From JAKACA01 sp050010115 (GTDB lineage Bacteria > Actinomycetota > Acidimicrobiia > Acidimicrobiales > Bog-793): a DNA stretch of 44,060 nucleotides. Below the pieces are notes generated by a model that ran no database searches, was not told where the DNA came from, and saw only the letters and a list, made by a program, of their open reading frames with translations. Shown piece after piece: positions 8,170 to 17,260 of this stretch. The stretch is from positions 1 to 44,060 of the forward strand of contig JBEKLQ010000023.1 in the NCBI GenBank assembly GCA_050010115.1. The letters run 5' to 3'. The position numbers and the translations under genes were made by a program. Every line of letters begins with the position of its first letter. Position 1 is the first letter of the stretch.

Positions 8170-10116
8170 TTAGCTGGCGGTCGGCTGCACCACGGCAGAT
8201 TTCGACATCACGGTGCCGGCTTGGTTGAGTGCCTCGACTTCGAAGTAGTCGGCGCTCGGGACCGAGACCTTCGTCTCGAAGCCTGATCTGGCTACGAGCG
8301 ACACCTTCTGCAAGTGCGCCGCGGCCGAGCCGTCAAGGACCTCCCAGCTGGTGACCTTCGTGGCTCCGTTCCAGCTCATGTACACCGTGTCGACACCGCC
8401 GGCGCCCGGGAGGGCGGCGGCTGACGGCCTCGTCAGCGGGTTGCCGGTCCAGGTGGCCAGGTAGTCCCGGTAGCTGAGCCATCCTGAGGGCAAGGAGGCG
8501 TCGAAGACCTCTTGGCCTGATGGCAAGAACTCTGTCATACCCCGGGTGCCACCCCACCCGACGAAGTAGTTGCCGTCGCTGAGCCGCTGCATGTCCCCGT
8601 CGTTCGGCACTTGAAGAGGCGGGTTTCTGATGAACTGGTAGACGAGGGTTGCGGTCATCGTCTTCATGTCGAGCTGCAGCACGAGCCCGCGCGCCGGTGA
8701 CGATCGGGGCATCCCACTCTCGTCGTCGAACAACGAGAGCTCGTCGTTCTGGTAGAGCTGGGCGTCGTGCTGGCAGACGAACTCGGTGCCGGGCCCCATC
8801 GAGAAACTGCTGTTCATGCCACCGATCTGCCAAAGGATCTGGTGAGTGACCGTCGAGATGTCGTAGATCTGGTGGGTGTTGCGGGCGGAGATGATCACCT
8901 GACCCGGACGTGCCGGGTCGATGGAGTTGAGATGGAACCAGTTGTAGGCCCCTTTTGCCGAGGTGTCGCCGCTCGATACCGCGAGGTACGACGCCGAGAG
9001 AGGCACGTGATCGAGCGCCGACCACTCGAACACCACGAGCCCGGTCTTCACGTCGATCTCTTGCATCACAGAGTCGAACGCCACGCCGTCGGCAGGCCCG
9101 CCAACTGCAGTGAGGTTCCATTCCAATGGGTCGTAGGCCTCGACCCAGGCGGTCCCACTCGTGGTCAATACGAACTCGTGACCGTCTGCATACAGGCCGT
9201 TGCCGGCCTGGACGGTCGCGACCGTCTGGTACTCAGTATTGACCACGACGTTCAGGCCGACCCCGTAGGCGCCGACCATGTCGCCCTGCCAGAACGTGAG
9301 CACGCGCTTCGCGTTCCAGCTCTGGACCCTGAGAGCGCGGGCGGTCTCAGCGGCGACTGTGACGGGATCGAACCAGACGAGCTGGCCTTTCTGGTCGACG
9401 ATCATCGGGCCTCGCTGGAGGCTCGTGGCCACCGTATTCGATGGAGCCAGCAGCGCGTCTCCCGGAGCACCGCCGCTGGCCGAGAGGTTCACGGTTATCG
9501 AAGGCGGATCGAGCGACGGGTCTGAGGGGTAGGGACCGGTCGCCGATGGGGCTGTGGCTGTCCGAGATGCAGTCGCTGCTCGCCGCCCGGAAGCGGTCGC
9601 CGTCCCGATCTCAGCGCCGCGCTCCGGCGCCGGCCCGTTGAACACCGGCGCCCCCGGTGCCTCCGTGGCGATCGTGAACTGGAACGTGCCCGACGATGCG
9701 CCGACGATGACGAGATCCGTCGTGACGGTAACGGTCTCCCCCGCGGTGAAGAGAACTTTGGGAACGAAACTCGCCCCATCGCCTTGCGAGTACGCCTCGA
9801 GCGTGCCGGCGTGCGACCCGGAAGAGGAGCCGACCACGGTGACCGTCCCGATGGCGGAAGGGTCGACGTTGAGGAAGCTGATCTGCGTCGCCGGGAGGGC
9901 GGTGATGCTCCCCGGTTCCGGCGACACGGTGACCCCGGATGAGCTGCCCGAGGGCGATCGAGACGATGGTGCCGAGCCGATGGCCGGCGCTGGTCCAGCA
10001 GCGATCGCTCGAGCGGTCGGTGCAAGCGCGCACATCACCACTGCCGTCAGCGCGATGCCGGCAGTGGTGAGAAGCCGTCCAGGTCGTCCCACGCTTGTCC
10101 TCCATTGCGAGATCAC
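8170..10116 (-). CDS. secreted arylsulfotransferase family protein
   Basis: The 648-residue product begins with a GTG codon and a signal peptide: RPGRLLTTAGIALTAVVMCA followed by APTARA at about residue 37. Residues 45-230 form a Ser/Thr-rich beta-type region. The rest is a beta-propeller typical of the ASST (PF14269-like) group: YADGHEFVLTTSGTAWVEAY, then GAYNWFHLNSIDPARPGQVI near 388 and ISARNTHQIYDI near 408. Bacterial arylsulfotransferases move sulfate between phenols, using a catalytic His. A candidate is in FHLNSID or RNTHQI, but I cannot tell which. It lies opposite to the rec genes and has its own upstream region. Substrate is unknown. Confidence 0.85.
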   Translation of the reverse strand: MISQWRTSVGRPGRLLTTAGIALTAVVMCALAPTARAIAAGPAPAIGSAPSSRSPSGSSSGVTVSPEPGSITALPATQISFLNVDPSAIGTVTVVGSSSGSHAGTLEAYSQGDGASFVPKVLFTAGETVTVTTDLVIVGASSGTFQFTIATEAPGAPVFNGPAPERGAEIGTATASGRRAATASRTATAPSATGPYPSDPSLDPPSITVNLSASGGAPGDALLAPSNTVATSLQRGPMIVDQKGQLVWFDPVTVAAETARALRVQSWNAKRVLTFWQGDMVGAYGVGLNVVVNTEYQTVATVQAGNGLYADGHEFVLTTSGTAWVEAYDPLEWNLTAVGGPADGVAFDSVMQEIDVKTGLVVFEWSALDHVPLSASYLAVSSGDTSAKGAYNWFHLNSIDPARPGQVIISARNTHQIYDISTVTHQILWQIGGMNSSFSMGPGTEFVCQHDAQLYQNDELSLFDDESGMPRSSPARGLVLQLDMKTMTATLVYQFIRNPPLQVPNDGDMQRLSDGNYFVGWGGTRGMTEFLPSGQEVFDASLPSGWLSYRDYLATWTGNPLTRPSAAALPGAGGVDTVYMSWNGATKVTSWEVLDGSAAAHLQKVSLVARSGFETKVSVPSADYFEVEALNQAGTVMSKSAVVQPTAS

Positions 10117-10296
10117 AGCTGCCGAGCATCCCTCAGACGGCCCGATACGTCAACCGGGATTCCACGAGGTTCGGTCAATGTGGCCGGGTTTTCGAGGAGA
10201 CGCTGTACGCGTGTCGTCCCGGCTTTGCGAACAAGGCGCGTACAGCGTCGCGGTCAAGGGACCGGCAGGACCGCCGCAACTGCGCCCGGACGCGCC

Positions 10297-10325
10297 GATA
10301 CGGCCTGCTTGAAGCAGACCGTATC
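10297..10325 (-). terminator. 29-bp near-perfect hairpin after the DoxX gene
   Basis: GATACGG (10297-10303) pairs with CCGTATC (10319-10325), and CTGCTT pairs with AAGCAG around one central G, with a single C/A mismatch between. It lies 29 bp past the DoxX stop and is the strongest hairpin in the gap 10117-10353. There is no T-run on either strand, so it may end transcription only with help, or stabilise the 3' end. Confidence 0.45.
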
Positions 10326-10353
10326 GACCTGACGTGCCCGGGGAGCGGACCGG

Positions 10354-10944
10354 CTAGGCAGCCGCGGCTTGCTCTAGGGTCCCGGTCACGCCGGACCCTA
10401 CAACTGGTTCCTGCCGAGCGTGGCGGCGCTGGCGGTAGGCGGCGATGAGCCCATCGGCTCCGATCCAGCTGGACGTCTTCCACGTGGCGAGGATCACGAT
10501 GGCGAACAGTGCATAGAACGCACACACGCTGGCCGTGCCGGACATCACGTAGGTGAACAACAGCGCCAAGCTGCCCAGTGCCGCCAGCCGGGTGAAGAGG
10601 CCCAGTACCAGGGCCAGCCCGATGGCGAACTCGGCAACAGCGATGAGGATGCCGATCCAACCGGCGTTCGGGACGACGAAACTGTGCAGGAAGCTCCCCC
10701 ACCAGCTGTAGGCGGGGACGCCGTGTGCGGCGAAGCCTGCAACCCCGGCACCGTGGTTGTGCAAGAAGTAGGCATTCTCAGCTCCGAAGAGCTTGGCCCA
10801 GCCTGCCTGCATCCACATGATGCCCACCCAGACGCGCATGGCGAGCCAACCGACCGCCATGATCTTGGACTGGACCAGCCATTGCACCACACGAGCGTTC
10901 GTGCGCTTGGAAGGATCACCAAGAAGTGCCGCGGGGTTGTTCAT
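10354..10944 (-). CDS. DoxX/DoxD family membrane protein
   Basis: The 196-residue product starts MNNPAALLGDPSKRTN. Four hydrophobic segments follow, including IMAVGWLAMRVWVGIMWMQA with the family phrase GWAKLFG just after it, then WIGILIAVAEFAIGLALVLG, then LAALGSLALLFTYVMSG and FYALFAIVILATW. DoxX/DoxD proteins sit in the inner membrane and are linked to thiosulfate:quinone oxidation in archaea or redox stress in mycobacteria; in most bacteria the role is open. The frame is open to 10992, but AGAGAAGAA lies a few bases before the ATG at 10944, which decides the start. The gene is divergent from recB. Confidence 0.85.
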   Translation of the reverse strand: MNNPAALLGDPSKRTNARVVQWLVQSKIMAVGWLAMRVWVGIMWMQAGWAKLFGAENAYFLHNHGAGVAGFAAHGVPAYSWWGSFLHSFVVPNAGWIGILIAVAEFAIGLALVLGLFTRLAALGSLALLFTYVMSGTASVCAFYALFAIVILATWKTSSWIGADGLIAAYRQRRHARQEPVVGSGVTGTLEQAAAA

Positions 10945-11234
10945 CAGTATTCTTCTCTTTTCTGGTCCGGCTCCTGCGGACCTCGAACGCAAGTGTAAGC
11001 TTTCACAAGCGCGGGCCCCAGGGCCGAAAGTCCTACGCCTAGGGGCAAAGGTCCCAACCCGCGCCCGGCTGTTCGGCTCGGTAGGGCCTCAGCCGGCAGT
11101 GCCCCCGACCCTCGCAGCGGCCGGATCAGCTCCGGTGACCACCAGTCACGCGCAGGCGGATGCGACCGATTTCGGCCAAGGTGACATGATCACCCGGTGA
11201 TGAGCGAGACGGCGACCGAGGGGCTGGTCGGCCG

Positions 11235-14200
11235 GTGAGCACCGGGCGCACCACTCCCCCGCCGGCGGCCTCGACCCGGCCGACGCCCAAGCCCTTCGAC
11301 GTCTGCGGGCCGCTGCCGACCGGAGTGACCCTGCTCGAGGCGAGCGCCGGCACGGGCAAGACGTACACGATCGCCGCCCTCGCCGCCCGCTACGTGGCCG
11401 ATGGGCTGCCGCTCGATCGGCTGCTGATCGTGACTTTCACCCGCATGGCGACGGGAGAGCTGCGCGAGCGGGTCCGAGAGCGTCTCGTCAGCGCCGCCGA
11501 GGGCCTCACCGCCGCCCTCGCCGGCGTCGCCCCCGACGCCGAGGACGACGTCGCCTGTCTCCTCGCCACCGGGTCCCCGGACGAGGTGGCGCTCCGCCAC
11601 GAGCGGCTGGCCAAGGCGATCGCCGACTTCGACGCCGCCACCATAGAAACCACCCACGGTTTCTGCATGCAAGTCCTCTCCGGCCTCGGCACGGCCGGCG
11701 ACGTGGAACGCGACGTCACCCTCATCGAGGACGCCCACGACCTCCTGGCGGAGGTGGTCGATGATCTGTACATCCGACGTTTCTGGGCGAAGCCGGACGA
11801 CTTGAGGTTCGACCGCGCCGAGGCACTCAGCATCGGCGCGGAGGTGCTCCGGCACCCGACGGCAGCCATCCTGCCGCCGCTCAGCGACGACCGTGATTCG
11901 AGGGCCATCCGCCGGCGCCTGGCCGACGCCGTCGGCAAAGAGATCGACCGGCGCAAGCGGCTCACCCAAGTCCTAACGTACGACGACGTCTTGATCCGGC
12001 TCCGGGACACCCTGGCCGATCCGGTGCGCGGCCCGGCGGCGTGCGCGCGGCTGCAGGCGCGCTACGAGGTCGTGCTCGTCGACGAATTCCAGGACACCGA
12101 CCCGGTGCAATGGGAGATCATGCGGCGGGCCTTCGGCTCGGGGGGATCGACGCTCGTCCTCATCGGTGATCCCAAACAGGCGATCTATGCCTTTCGGGGA
12201 GCGGACGTCTTCGCCTACCTCGATGCTGCCACCCAGGCGGCATCCGAGGCCACGCTGGCGGTGAATTGGCGGAGCGACGGCAGGCTCATCGAGGCCTACG
12301 ACGCACTGTTCGCCGGCAGCCAACTCGGCCACGAAGGCATCGCCTACCGGACCGTCAGCGCCGCTCCGGCTAACTGCGAGCCACGGCTGATCGGCGCGCC
12401 GAACGCGGCGGCGATGCGCGTGCGGATACTGCACCGGGACGATCGGCTCGTGTTGACGACGGCGAAGGGTTTCGCTTCCCTCAACCCGGCGCGGGCGCTC
12501 ATCGCCCAGGATCTCGCTGGCGACGTGGTGCGGCTGCTGTCCTCGGGCGCCGAGGTCGTCAGTCGCCGGCAGGACGGCTCCGAGGTCGCCCGGGAGCCGG
12601 TCCGGCCGGGCCATGTCGCCGTGCTGGTCCGGACCAACCGGCAGGCCTGGATCGTGCGAGATGCCTTGCACGAGGACGCGGTCCCGGCCGTGATCGCCGG
12701 CTCGGGCAGCGTGTTCGCGACGGGGCCCGCCGGCGAATGGCTGCGCCTGCTCGAGGCGCTCGAGCGGCCGACGGCGCGGGACCGTGCCGCCTCCGCCGCG
12801 CTCACCGCCTTCGTCGGCTGGGAGCCCGCCACGGTGGCTACCGCCAGTGACGAGGTGTGGGAGGACCTCCACTGGTCCTTGCACCGCTGGGCTGGAGTCC
12901 TGCGCCGGCGCGGCGTCGCCGCCCTGTTGGAGAACATCACGGTCACCCGGCAGCTCCCGGCACGCGTGCTCGCCCGTCCGACCGGTGAGCGGTTCCTGAC
13001 CGACCTCCGCCATGTCAGCCAGCTCCTGCACGCGGCGGCCATGTCGGACGGCCTCGGCTCGACGGCGCTGACGGCGTGGCTGCGGCGGCGCATCACCGAA
13101 GCCGAGCAGGACGCCGGGGACGAGGACCGCAGCCGGCGCCTGGAGTCCGACGCCGAGGCCGTGCAGGTGCTGACGATCCACCGCAGCAAGGGGCTCGAGT
13201 TCCCCGTCGTGTACTGCCCCTACATGTGGGAGGGCTACAGCCAGGAGGACAAGGTGCCGGTGTTCCACGACCCCGGCAACGGCAACCTCCGCACGATCGA
13301 TGTCAGCCGGGAAGGAGCCGGCTTCGCCCGTCACCAGAACCTGGCGCTCACCGAGCGCCGGGGCGAGGACCTCCGGCTCTTGTACGTCGCTTTGACTCGG
13401 GCCAAGCATCAGGCGGTCGCCTGGTGGGCCGGCGCCTACGAGGCCGAGCACTCTCCCCTCGGCCGGCTGCTGTTCGCCCGTGACGACAAGGGCGTCGTGA
13501 GCGCCTTTGGGAGGCGGGCGGTCACCGACGACGAGGTCTTCGAGTGTGTGGCCGGCCTTGCCGGAGGGATCAGCGTCGAGCGGATGGCAGTGGTCGAGCC
13601 GCTCCGCTGGGAGGGCACGGTGCCGGCTCCCCCGGATCTCGAAGCGGACCATTTCGATCGGGTTCTCGACCGATGCTGGCGGCGTGCCTCCTACACGAGC
13701 ATCACGCAGGCGAGCCACGACCAGACCGTAAGCAGCGAGACGGACGAGGACGTCATGAGTGATGAGGAGGTCCTCGGGACGGTTGTCGCTGCTGGGGCCG
13801 GCGCCGCCGGCGATGACGGTTTGCGAGCGGTGCCGCTGCTGCTCGCCGGCATGCCTGCCGGGACCCGGGTCGGGACGCTCATCCACTCGGTCATGGAGGC
13901 GACTGACTTTGCTGCTGTGGACTTGGCCGGTGAGGTGCGGACGGCGCTCGCCGCCCAGCTGTCCTGGCAACACCTGGATCTCGGCGATCTCGATGTGGTC
14001 GTCGAGGGGTTGTGCGCGGGTCTCTCGACACCGCTTGGTCCCTTGGTCGGCGGGGTTCGGTTGCGTGACATCGGGCGCGGGGATCGTCTCGACGAGATGG
14101 GTTTCGAGCTTCCGTTGCTCGGGGGCGACACCCCTGTCGGAGAACTGGTGGTCGGCGACATCGCAGAGTTGCTGGCGGCCCAACTGCCGCTCGGCGATCC

Positions 14201-14654
14201 GATGGCGCTGTATGCGCAACGGCTCGCCGACCCTTCGTTGAGCGCCACGCTGCGCGGATACCTGACCGGCAGTCTCGACCTCGTGTTCCGCCTGCCACGC
14301 GAGCGGTACGTGATCGTCGACTACAAAACGAACCGGCTCGGGAGTGCTGGCGAACCGCTGACGGCCTGGAACTACCGGCCGGACGCCATCCGGGCCGAGA
14401 TGGGGGCGGCGCACTACCCGCTGCAGGCCTTGCTGTACACCGTCGCCTTGCACCGCTACCTGCGATGGCGAGTGCCCGGCTATGACCCGGAGCGCAACCT
14501 GTGCGGCGCGTTGTATCTCTTCCTGCGCGGGATGAGCAGCCCGACGTTTCCAATTGTCGACGGGCAGCCGTGCGGGGTCTGGTCGTGGCAGCCGCCGGGG
14601 GAGCTGGTCGAGTCGCTGAGCGACCTGTTCGACCGGGGACGGTCGGCGCCGTGA
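11235..14654 (+). CDS. recB: exodeoxyribonuclease V subunit beta RecB
   Basis: The 1139-residue product is the UvrD-type 3'-5' helicase and nuclease of RecBCD. Helicase motifs are LLEASAGTGKTYT near 33-45 (Walker A), VVLVDEFQDTDPVQW near 278-292 (motif II), LIGDPKQAIYAFRGAD near 309-324 (motif III), VNWRSDGRL near 342, LTIHRSKGLEFPVVYCP near 645-661 and RLLYVALTRAKH near 714. The C-terminal PD-(D/E)xK nuclease shows SLDLVFRLPRERYVIVDYKT near 1012-1031, keeping the Asp and D-Y-K residues that bind metal. The GTG start at 11235 overlaps the stop of a 12-codon frame beginning at ATG 11200. The last bases GTGA also start recD, so the pair is co-translated. Confidence 0.96.
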   Translation: MSTGRTTPPPAASTRPTPKPFDVCGPLPTGVTLLEASAGTGKTYTIAALAARYVADGLPLDRLLIVTFTRMATGELRERVRERLVSAAEGLTAALAGVAPDAEDDVACLLATGSPDEVALRHERLAKAIADFDAATIETTHGFCMQVLSGLGTAGDVERDVTLIEDAHDLLAEVVDDLYIRRFWAKPDDLRFDRAEALSIGAEVLRHPTAAILPPLSDDRDSRAIRRRLADAVGKEIDRRKRLTQVLTYDDVLIRLRDTLADPVRGPAACARLQARYEVVLVDEFQDTDPVQWEIMRRAFGSGGSTLVLIGDPKQAIYAFRGADVFAYLDAATQAASEATLAVNWRSDGRLIEAYDALFAGSQLGHEGIAYRTVSAAPANCEPRLIGAPNAAAMRVRILHRDDRLVLTTAKGFASLNPARALIAQDLAGDVVRLLSSGAEVVSRRQDGSEVAREPVRPGHVAVLVRTNRQAWIVRDALHEDAVPAVIAGSGSVFATGPAGEWLRLLEALERPTARDRAASAALTAFVGWEPATVATASDEVWEDLHWSLHRWAGVLRRRGVAALLENITVTRQLPARVLARPTGERFLTDLRHVSQLLHAAAMSDGLGSTALTAWLRRRITEAEQDAGDEDRSRRLESDAEAVQVLTIHRSKGLEFPVVYCPYMWEGYSQEDKVPVFHDPGNGNLRTIDVSREGAGFARHQNLALTERRGEDLRLLYVALTRAKHQAVAWWAGAYEAEHSPLGRLLFARDDKGVVSAFGRRAVTDDEVFECVAGLAGGISVERMAVVEPLRWEGTVPAPPDLEADHFDRVLDRCWRRASYTSITQASHDQTVSSETDEDVMSDEEVLGTVVAAGAGAAGDDGLRAVPLLLAGMPAGTRVGTLIHSVMEATDFAAVDLAGEVRTALAAQLSWQHLDLGDLDVVVEGLCAGLSTPLGPLVGGVRLRDIGRGDRLDEMGFELPLLGGDTPVGELVVGDIAELLAAQLPLGDPMALYAQRLADPSLSATLRGYLTGSLDLVFRLPRERYVIVDYKTNRLGSAGEPLTAWNYRPDAIRAEMGAAHYPLQALLYTVALHRYLRWRVPGYDPERNLCGALYLFLRGMSSPTFPIVDGQPCGVWSWQPPGELVESLSDLFDRGRSAP

Positions 14655-16561
14655 GCATGCTCGACGTCGACGGCTACGACATCCGGCTTGCTCGAGGAGC
14701 TTGCGGGCTCCTGCGCGAGTTCAACGAGGCCGGCGTGCTCACGGCCGCCGATGTCCAGGTCGCCGTCCGCCTCGGGCGGCTCGCTCCGACGAGCGAAGAG
14801 GACGTCCTGCTGGGTGCTGCTTTGGCTGTGCGCGCTCCCCGCCTCGGGCACGTCTGTGTGGATCTCGCCAAGATCCGCACGACGGTCAGCACGGACCTCG
14901 ACGAGCCGATTGACCTCCAGGCACTTCCGTGGCCGGACGAAGGTCTCTGGTTCGACCGACTCCGAGACAGTCCGCTGGTCGGAGCGGACCGACCTCTGCA
15001 CCTTGAGGGGACGACGCTCTACCTCGACCGATTCTGGTCGGAGGAACGTCAAGTGGCTGCTGACCTCTTGGCCTTGGCCGATGCGCCCGCTGAGGGGGTG
15101 GACCTCGAGCTGCTGGCTTCAGGGCTGGACCGGCTCTTCTTCAGCGAGGACGAGCCGGACTTTCAGAGGTTGGCCGCCTCCTCCGCTGTCCTCCGCCGCT
15201 TCAGCGTCATCGCCGGCGGGCCCGGCACGGGCAAGACGACGACCGTGGCAAGAGTCTTGGCGTTGATCGACGAGCAGGCCGCTTATGGAGGCCGTCCGCC
15301 ATTGGTCGCGCTTGCCGCTCCGACCGGAAAAGCTGCTGCCCGACTGGAAGAGGCCGTTCACCAAGAAGCTCACCGGCTCCCGCTCGAGGCCGAGGAGCGG
15401 GCACGATTACTGCAGTTGCGCGGGATGACGCTGCATCGGCTGCTCGGCTTCAACCCGGGCAACCGGTCGCGATTCCGCCACCACCGGTTGAACCGGCTGG
15501 CGCACGATGTCGTCGTGGTCGACGAGACGTCGATGGTGTCGCTCTCGCTGATGGCCCGACTGGTCGAAGCCGTACGGTCCGACGCCCGGTTGATTCTCGT
15601 AGGCGACCCAGAGCAGCTGGCTTCCGTCGAGGCCGGCGCGGTGCTGGGTGATGTCGTCGGCCCGGCGAGCCACGGCCTCCTGATGAGAGCGCCGGCCATG
15701 CAAGCCCTGGCGAGCGCTGCTCGACAGCACCTGCCCGAACAGGACGCAACCACGTCGAGGCTGGCTGGCAGCCCGGTCGGTGACGGCGTGGTCATGCTGC
15801 GGCGCGTGCACCGCTATGGAGGCAACATCGCCCGTCTGGCGGAAGCGATCCAGGCCGGCGACGGTGACGGTGTCGTCTCGTTGCTCGCTGCCGGCGTGGG
15901 TGGCGTCAACTGGCTCCCGGTCGACATCGCAGCTGACGGCGCAGCTGCGGAGCTTGACCTGGTGCGTTTCGCAGCGGTCGCGATCGGCCGGCGGCTGATC
16001 GAGGCTGCCCGCGCAGGTACAGCTCGCGAGGCGATCGACGCCCTCGGTGCCTTCCGCCTGCTCTGCGCCCACCGGCGGGGTCCTGCCGGAGCGAGCACCT
16101 GGATGAACGTTGTGGAGCGGTGGCTGGCTGCGGAGATCGAGGGTTTCGCAGCGGACGGCACCTGGTACGTCGGCCGGCCGCTTCTCGTGACCGAGAACGA
16201 CTACAGCCTGCGGCTCTACAACGGCGACACCGGCGTGGTCGTGGCCGCCGGCCCCGGCCGAGTCGTCGCCGCCTTCGAGCGCGGGGGCGAGGTGGTCGAG
16301 GTGAGCCCCACCCGGTTGGCGTCGGTGGACACCGTGTACGCCATGACCGTGCACAAGGCCCAGGGCTCGCAGTTCGATACGGTCGCCGTGCTGCTCCCGG
16401 CCCCCGACTCCCCCATCTTGACCCGTGAACTGCTCTACACCGCCGTGACGCGAGCTCAGCGCCAGCTGTTCGTCGCCGGACCGGAGGAGTCGATCCGCGC
16501 GGCGGTGGCCCGGCCGATCGCGCGGGCGTCAGGGTTGCGGCGGGCGCTCTGGGGTGAGTGA
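14651..16561 (+). CDS. recD: exodeoxyribonuclease V subunit alpha RecD
   Basis: The 636-residue product is the 5'-3' SF1B helicase of RecBCD. Motifs are VIAGGPGTGKTTTVARVLAL near 184-203 (Walker A), APTGKAAARL near 222, VVVDETSMVSLSLMARL near 289-305 (Walker B), LVGDPEQLASVEAGAVL near 317 and VYAMTVHKAQGSQFDTV near 562-578 in the C-terminal UvrD_C_2 domain. The open frame continues upstream to 14501, inside recB, but the GTG at 14651 overlapping the recB stop as GTGA is the natural coupled start; an ATG follows at 14657. Length fits RecD. Immediately downstream lie two copies of the 41-bp palindromic element. Confidence 0.95.
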   Translation: MSMLDVDGYDIRLARGACGLLREFNEAGVLTAADVQVAVRLGRLAPTSEEDVLLGAALAVRAPRLGHVCVDLAKIRTTVSTDLDEPIDLQALPWPDEGLWFDRLRDSPLVGADRPLHLEGTTLYLDRFWSEERQVAADLLALADAPAEGVDLELLASGLDRLFFSEDEPDFQRLAASSAVLRRFSVIAGGPGTGKTTTVARVLALIDEQAAYGGRPPLVALAAPTGKAAARLEEAVHQEAHRLPLEAEERARLLQLRGMTLHRLLGFNPGNRSRFRHHRLNRLAHDVVVVDETSMVSLSLMARLVEAVRSDARLILVGDPEQLASVEAGAVLGDVVGPASHGLLMRAPAMQALASAARQHLPEQDATTSRLAGSPVGDGVVMLRRVHRYGGNIARLAEAIQAGDGDGVVSLLAAGVGGVNWLPVDIAADGAAAELDLVRFAAVAIGRRLIEAARAGTAREAIDALGAFRLLCAHRRGPAGASTWMNVVERWLAAEIEGFAADGTWYVGRPLLVTENDYSLRLYNGDTGVVVAAGPGRVVAAFERGGEVVEVSPTRLASVDTVYAMTVHKAQGSQFDTVAVLLPAPDSPILTRELLYTAVTRAQRQLFVAGPEESIRAAVARPIARASGLRRALWGE

Positions 16562-16589
16562 GCCATCAAAGCGGTCACGGCGGCCGTGG

Positions 16590-16630
16590 GTGTCACCGTT
16601 ACTCGGTGCAGTGCAAAGCTTCCGTGACAC
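16590..16630 (+). repeat. 41-bp palindromic element, copy 2
   Basis: Same length and layout as the element before recC: outer arms GTGTCAC and GTGACAC are identical to copy 1, while the inner stem has changed (CTC-G-GTGC-A-GTGC-A-AAG), partly through G-T wobble pairs. It starts 29 bp after the recD stop. Confidence 0.85.
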
Positions 16631-16639
16631 CGCTATCGG

Positions 16640-16705
16640 GCGCGGTGGCGCTGTGGCGCGGTGGCGCTGTGGGGCTGTGGGGCGAGTGGCGCTGTGGGGC
16701 GAGTG
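16640..16705 (+). repeat. short tandem repeats, GCGCGGTGGCGCTGTG and GCTGTGGGGCGAGTG
   Basis: Two exact 16-bp copies of GCGCGGTGGCGCTGTG lie at 16640-16655 and 16656-16671. GCTGTGGGGCGAGTG occurs at 16674-16688 and again at 16691-16705. They fill the space between palindrome copies 2 and 3. No coding sense is apparent. Confidence 0.75.
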
Positions 16706-16721
16706 ACGGCGCCGGCCCTCG

Positions 16722-16762
16722 ATGTCACCGTTGTTCGGCACAGTGCAGAGTTTCTGTGACAC
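16722..16762 (+). repeat. 41-bp palindromic element, copy 3
   Basis: Third copy, with outer arms ATGTCAC and GTGACAC (one mismatch at the outermost pair) and inner stem TTC-G-GCAC-A-GTGC-A-GAG, in which a C-to-T change still allows a wobble pair. Spacing is again exactly 41 bp. It lies 136 bp before the YjbR-like gene. Confidence 0.85.
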
Positions 16763-16897
16763 GGGCACGGGCGGCGGCGGGCAATCCGGCAGACGACCCC
16801 AGCGCCAGCCCTTGTTGCCCCGGCTCGCTCCACCGAACGGATCGCCGGGCCGCCTGTGTGAGGAGGACAGACCGGTGATGCTGGACGCACGACAGCG

Positions 16898-17260
16898 ATG
16901 AGCAAGGTCACGACTCGAGAGACGGTCCTTGCCCAGTGCGGCGGGCTCGTCGGCACCGAGCTCTCCTACCCGTTCGGGGACGATACGGCTGTGTTCAAAG
17001 TGGGAGGGAAGATGCTGGCGCTCGTCAGTCTCGACGACTCCCCGGGGCGAGTGACCCTCAAGTGCGACCCCGACGCGGCCGTCGGCCTTCGGGACTCCTA
17101 CGCCGCGATCGGGCCTGGGTACCACATGGACAAGAGGCACTGGATCACCGTTGAGCTCGGAGGCGACGTGCCCGACGCGCTGCTCGCCGACCTGATCGTG
17201 GACTCCTACGACTTGGTCGTCGGGGCATTACCCGCTCGCCTTCGCCCGCCGACGACGTGA
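16898..17260 (+). CDS. MmcQ/YjbR family protein
   Basis: The 120-residue product matches the small CyaY-like fold of the MmcQ/YjbR family. Visible landmarks are ELSYPFGDDTAVFKVGGKML at about 21-40, a core beta strand with SPGRVTLKCDPDAAVGLRD, and GPGYHMDKRHWITVEL near 73-88, where the Y-H-M-x-K-x-H-W phrase is diagnostic. Members were described as double-wing DNA-binding proteins, but most have no defined role. It starts at ATG 16898 and stands alone, following the recBCD block on the same strand beyond about 330 bp of repeats. Confidence 0.88.
   Translation: MSKVTTRETVLAQCGGLVGTELSYPFGDDTAVFKVGGKMLALVSLDDSPGRVTLKCDPDAAVGLRDSYAAIGPGYHMDKRHWITVELGGDVPDALLADLIVDSYDLVVGALPARLRPPTT

Larger units (their letters stand above)
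16562..16897. other. repeat-rich gene-free stretch after recD
   Basis: No credible gene lies between recD and the YjbR-like gene. The interval holds palindromic copies 2 and 3 and the short tandem repeats between them. The remaining 16763-16897 is ordinary GC-rich sequence and should contain the promoter of the next gene; I see no clear -35/-10 pair. Confidence 0.6.

Noticed and set aside
11200..11238. 12-residue leader peptide before recB (MSETATEGLVGR)
   Set aside because: It overlaps the recB GTG neatly but has no ribosome site evidence and no regulatory sense such as a run of one amino acid. Chance cannot be excluded.
11973..14453. 826-codon open frame on the minus strand, opposite recB
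   Set aside because: It is antisense to a complete recB with all helicase motifs. Long antisense frames are common in GC-rich DNA and its translation has no family motif.
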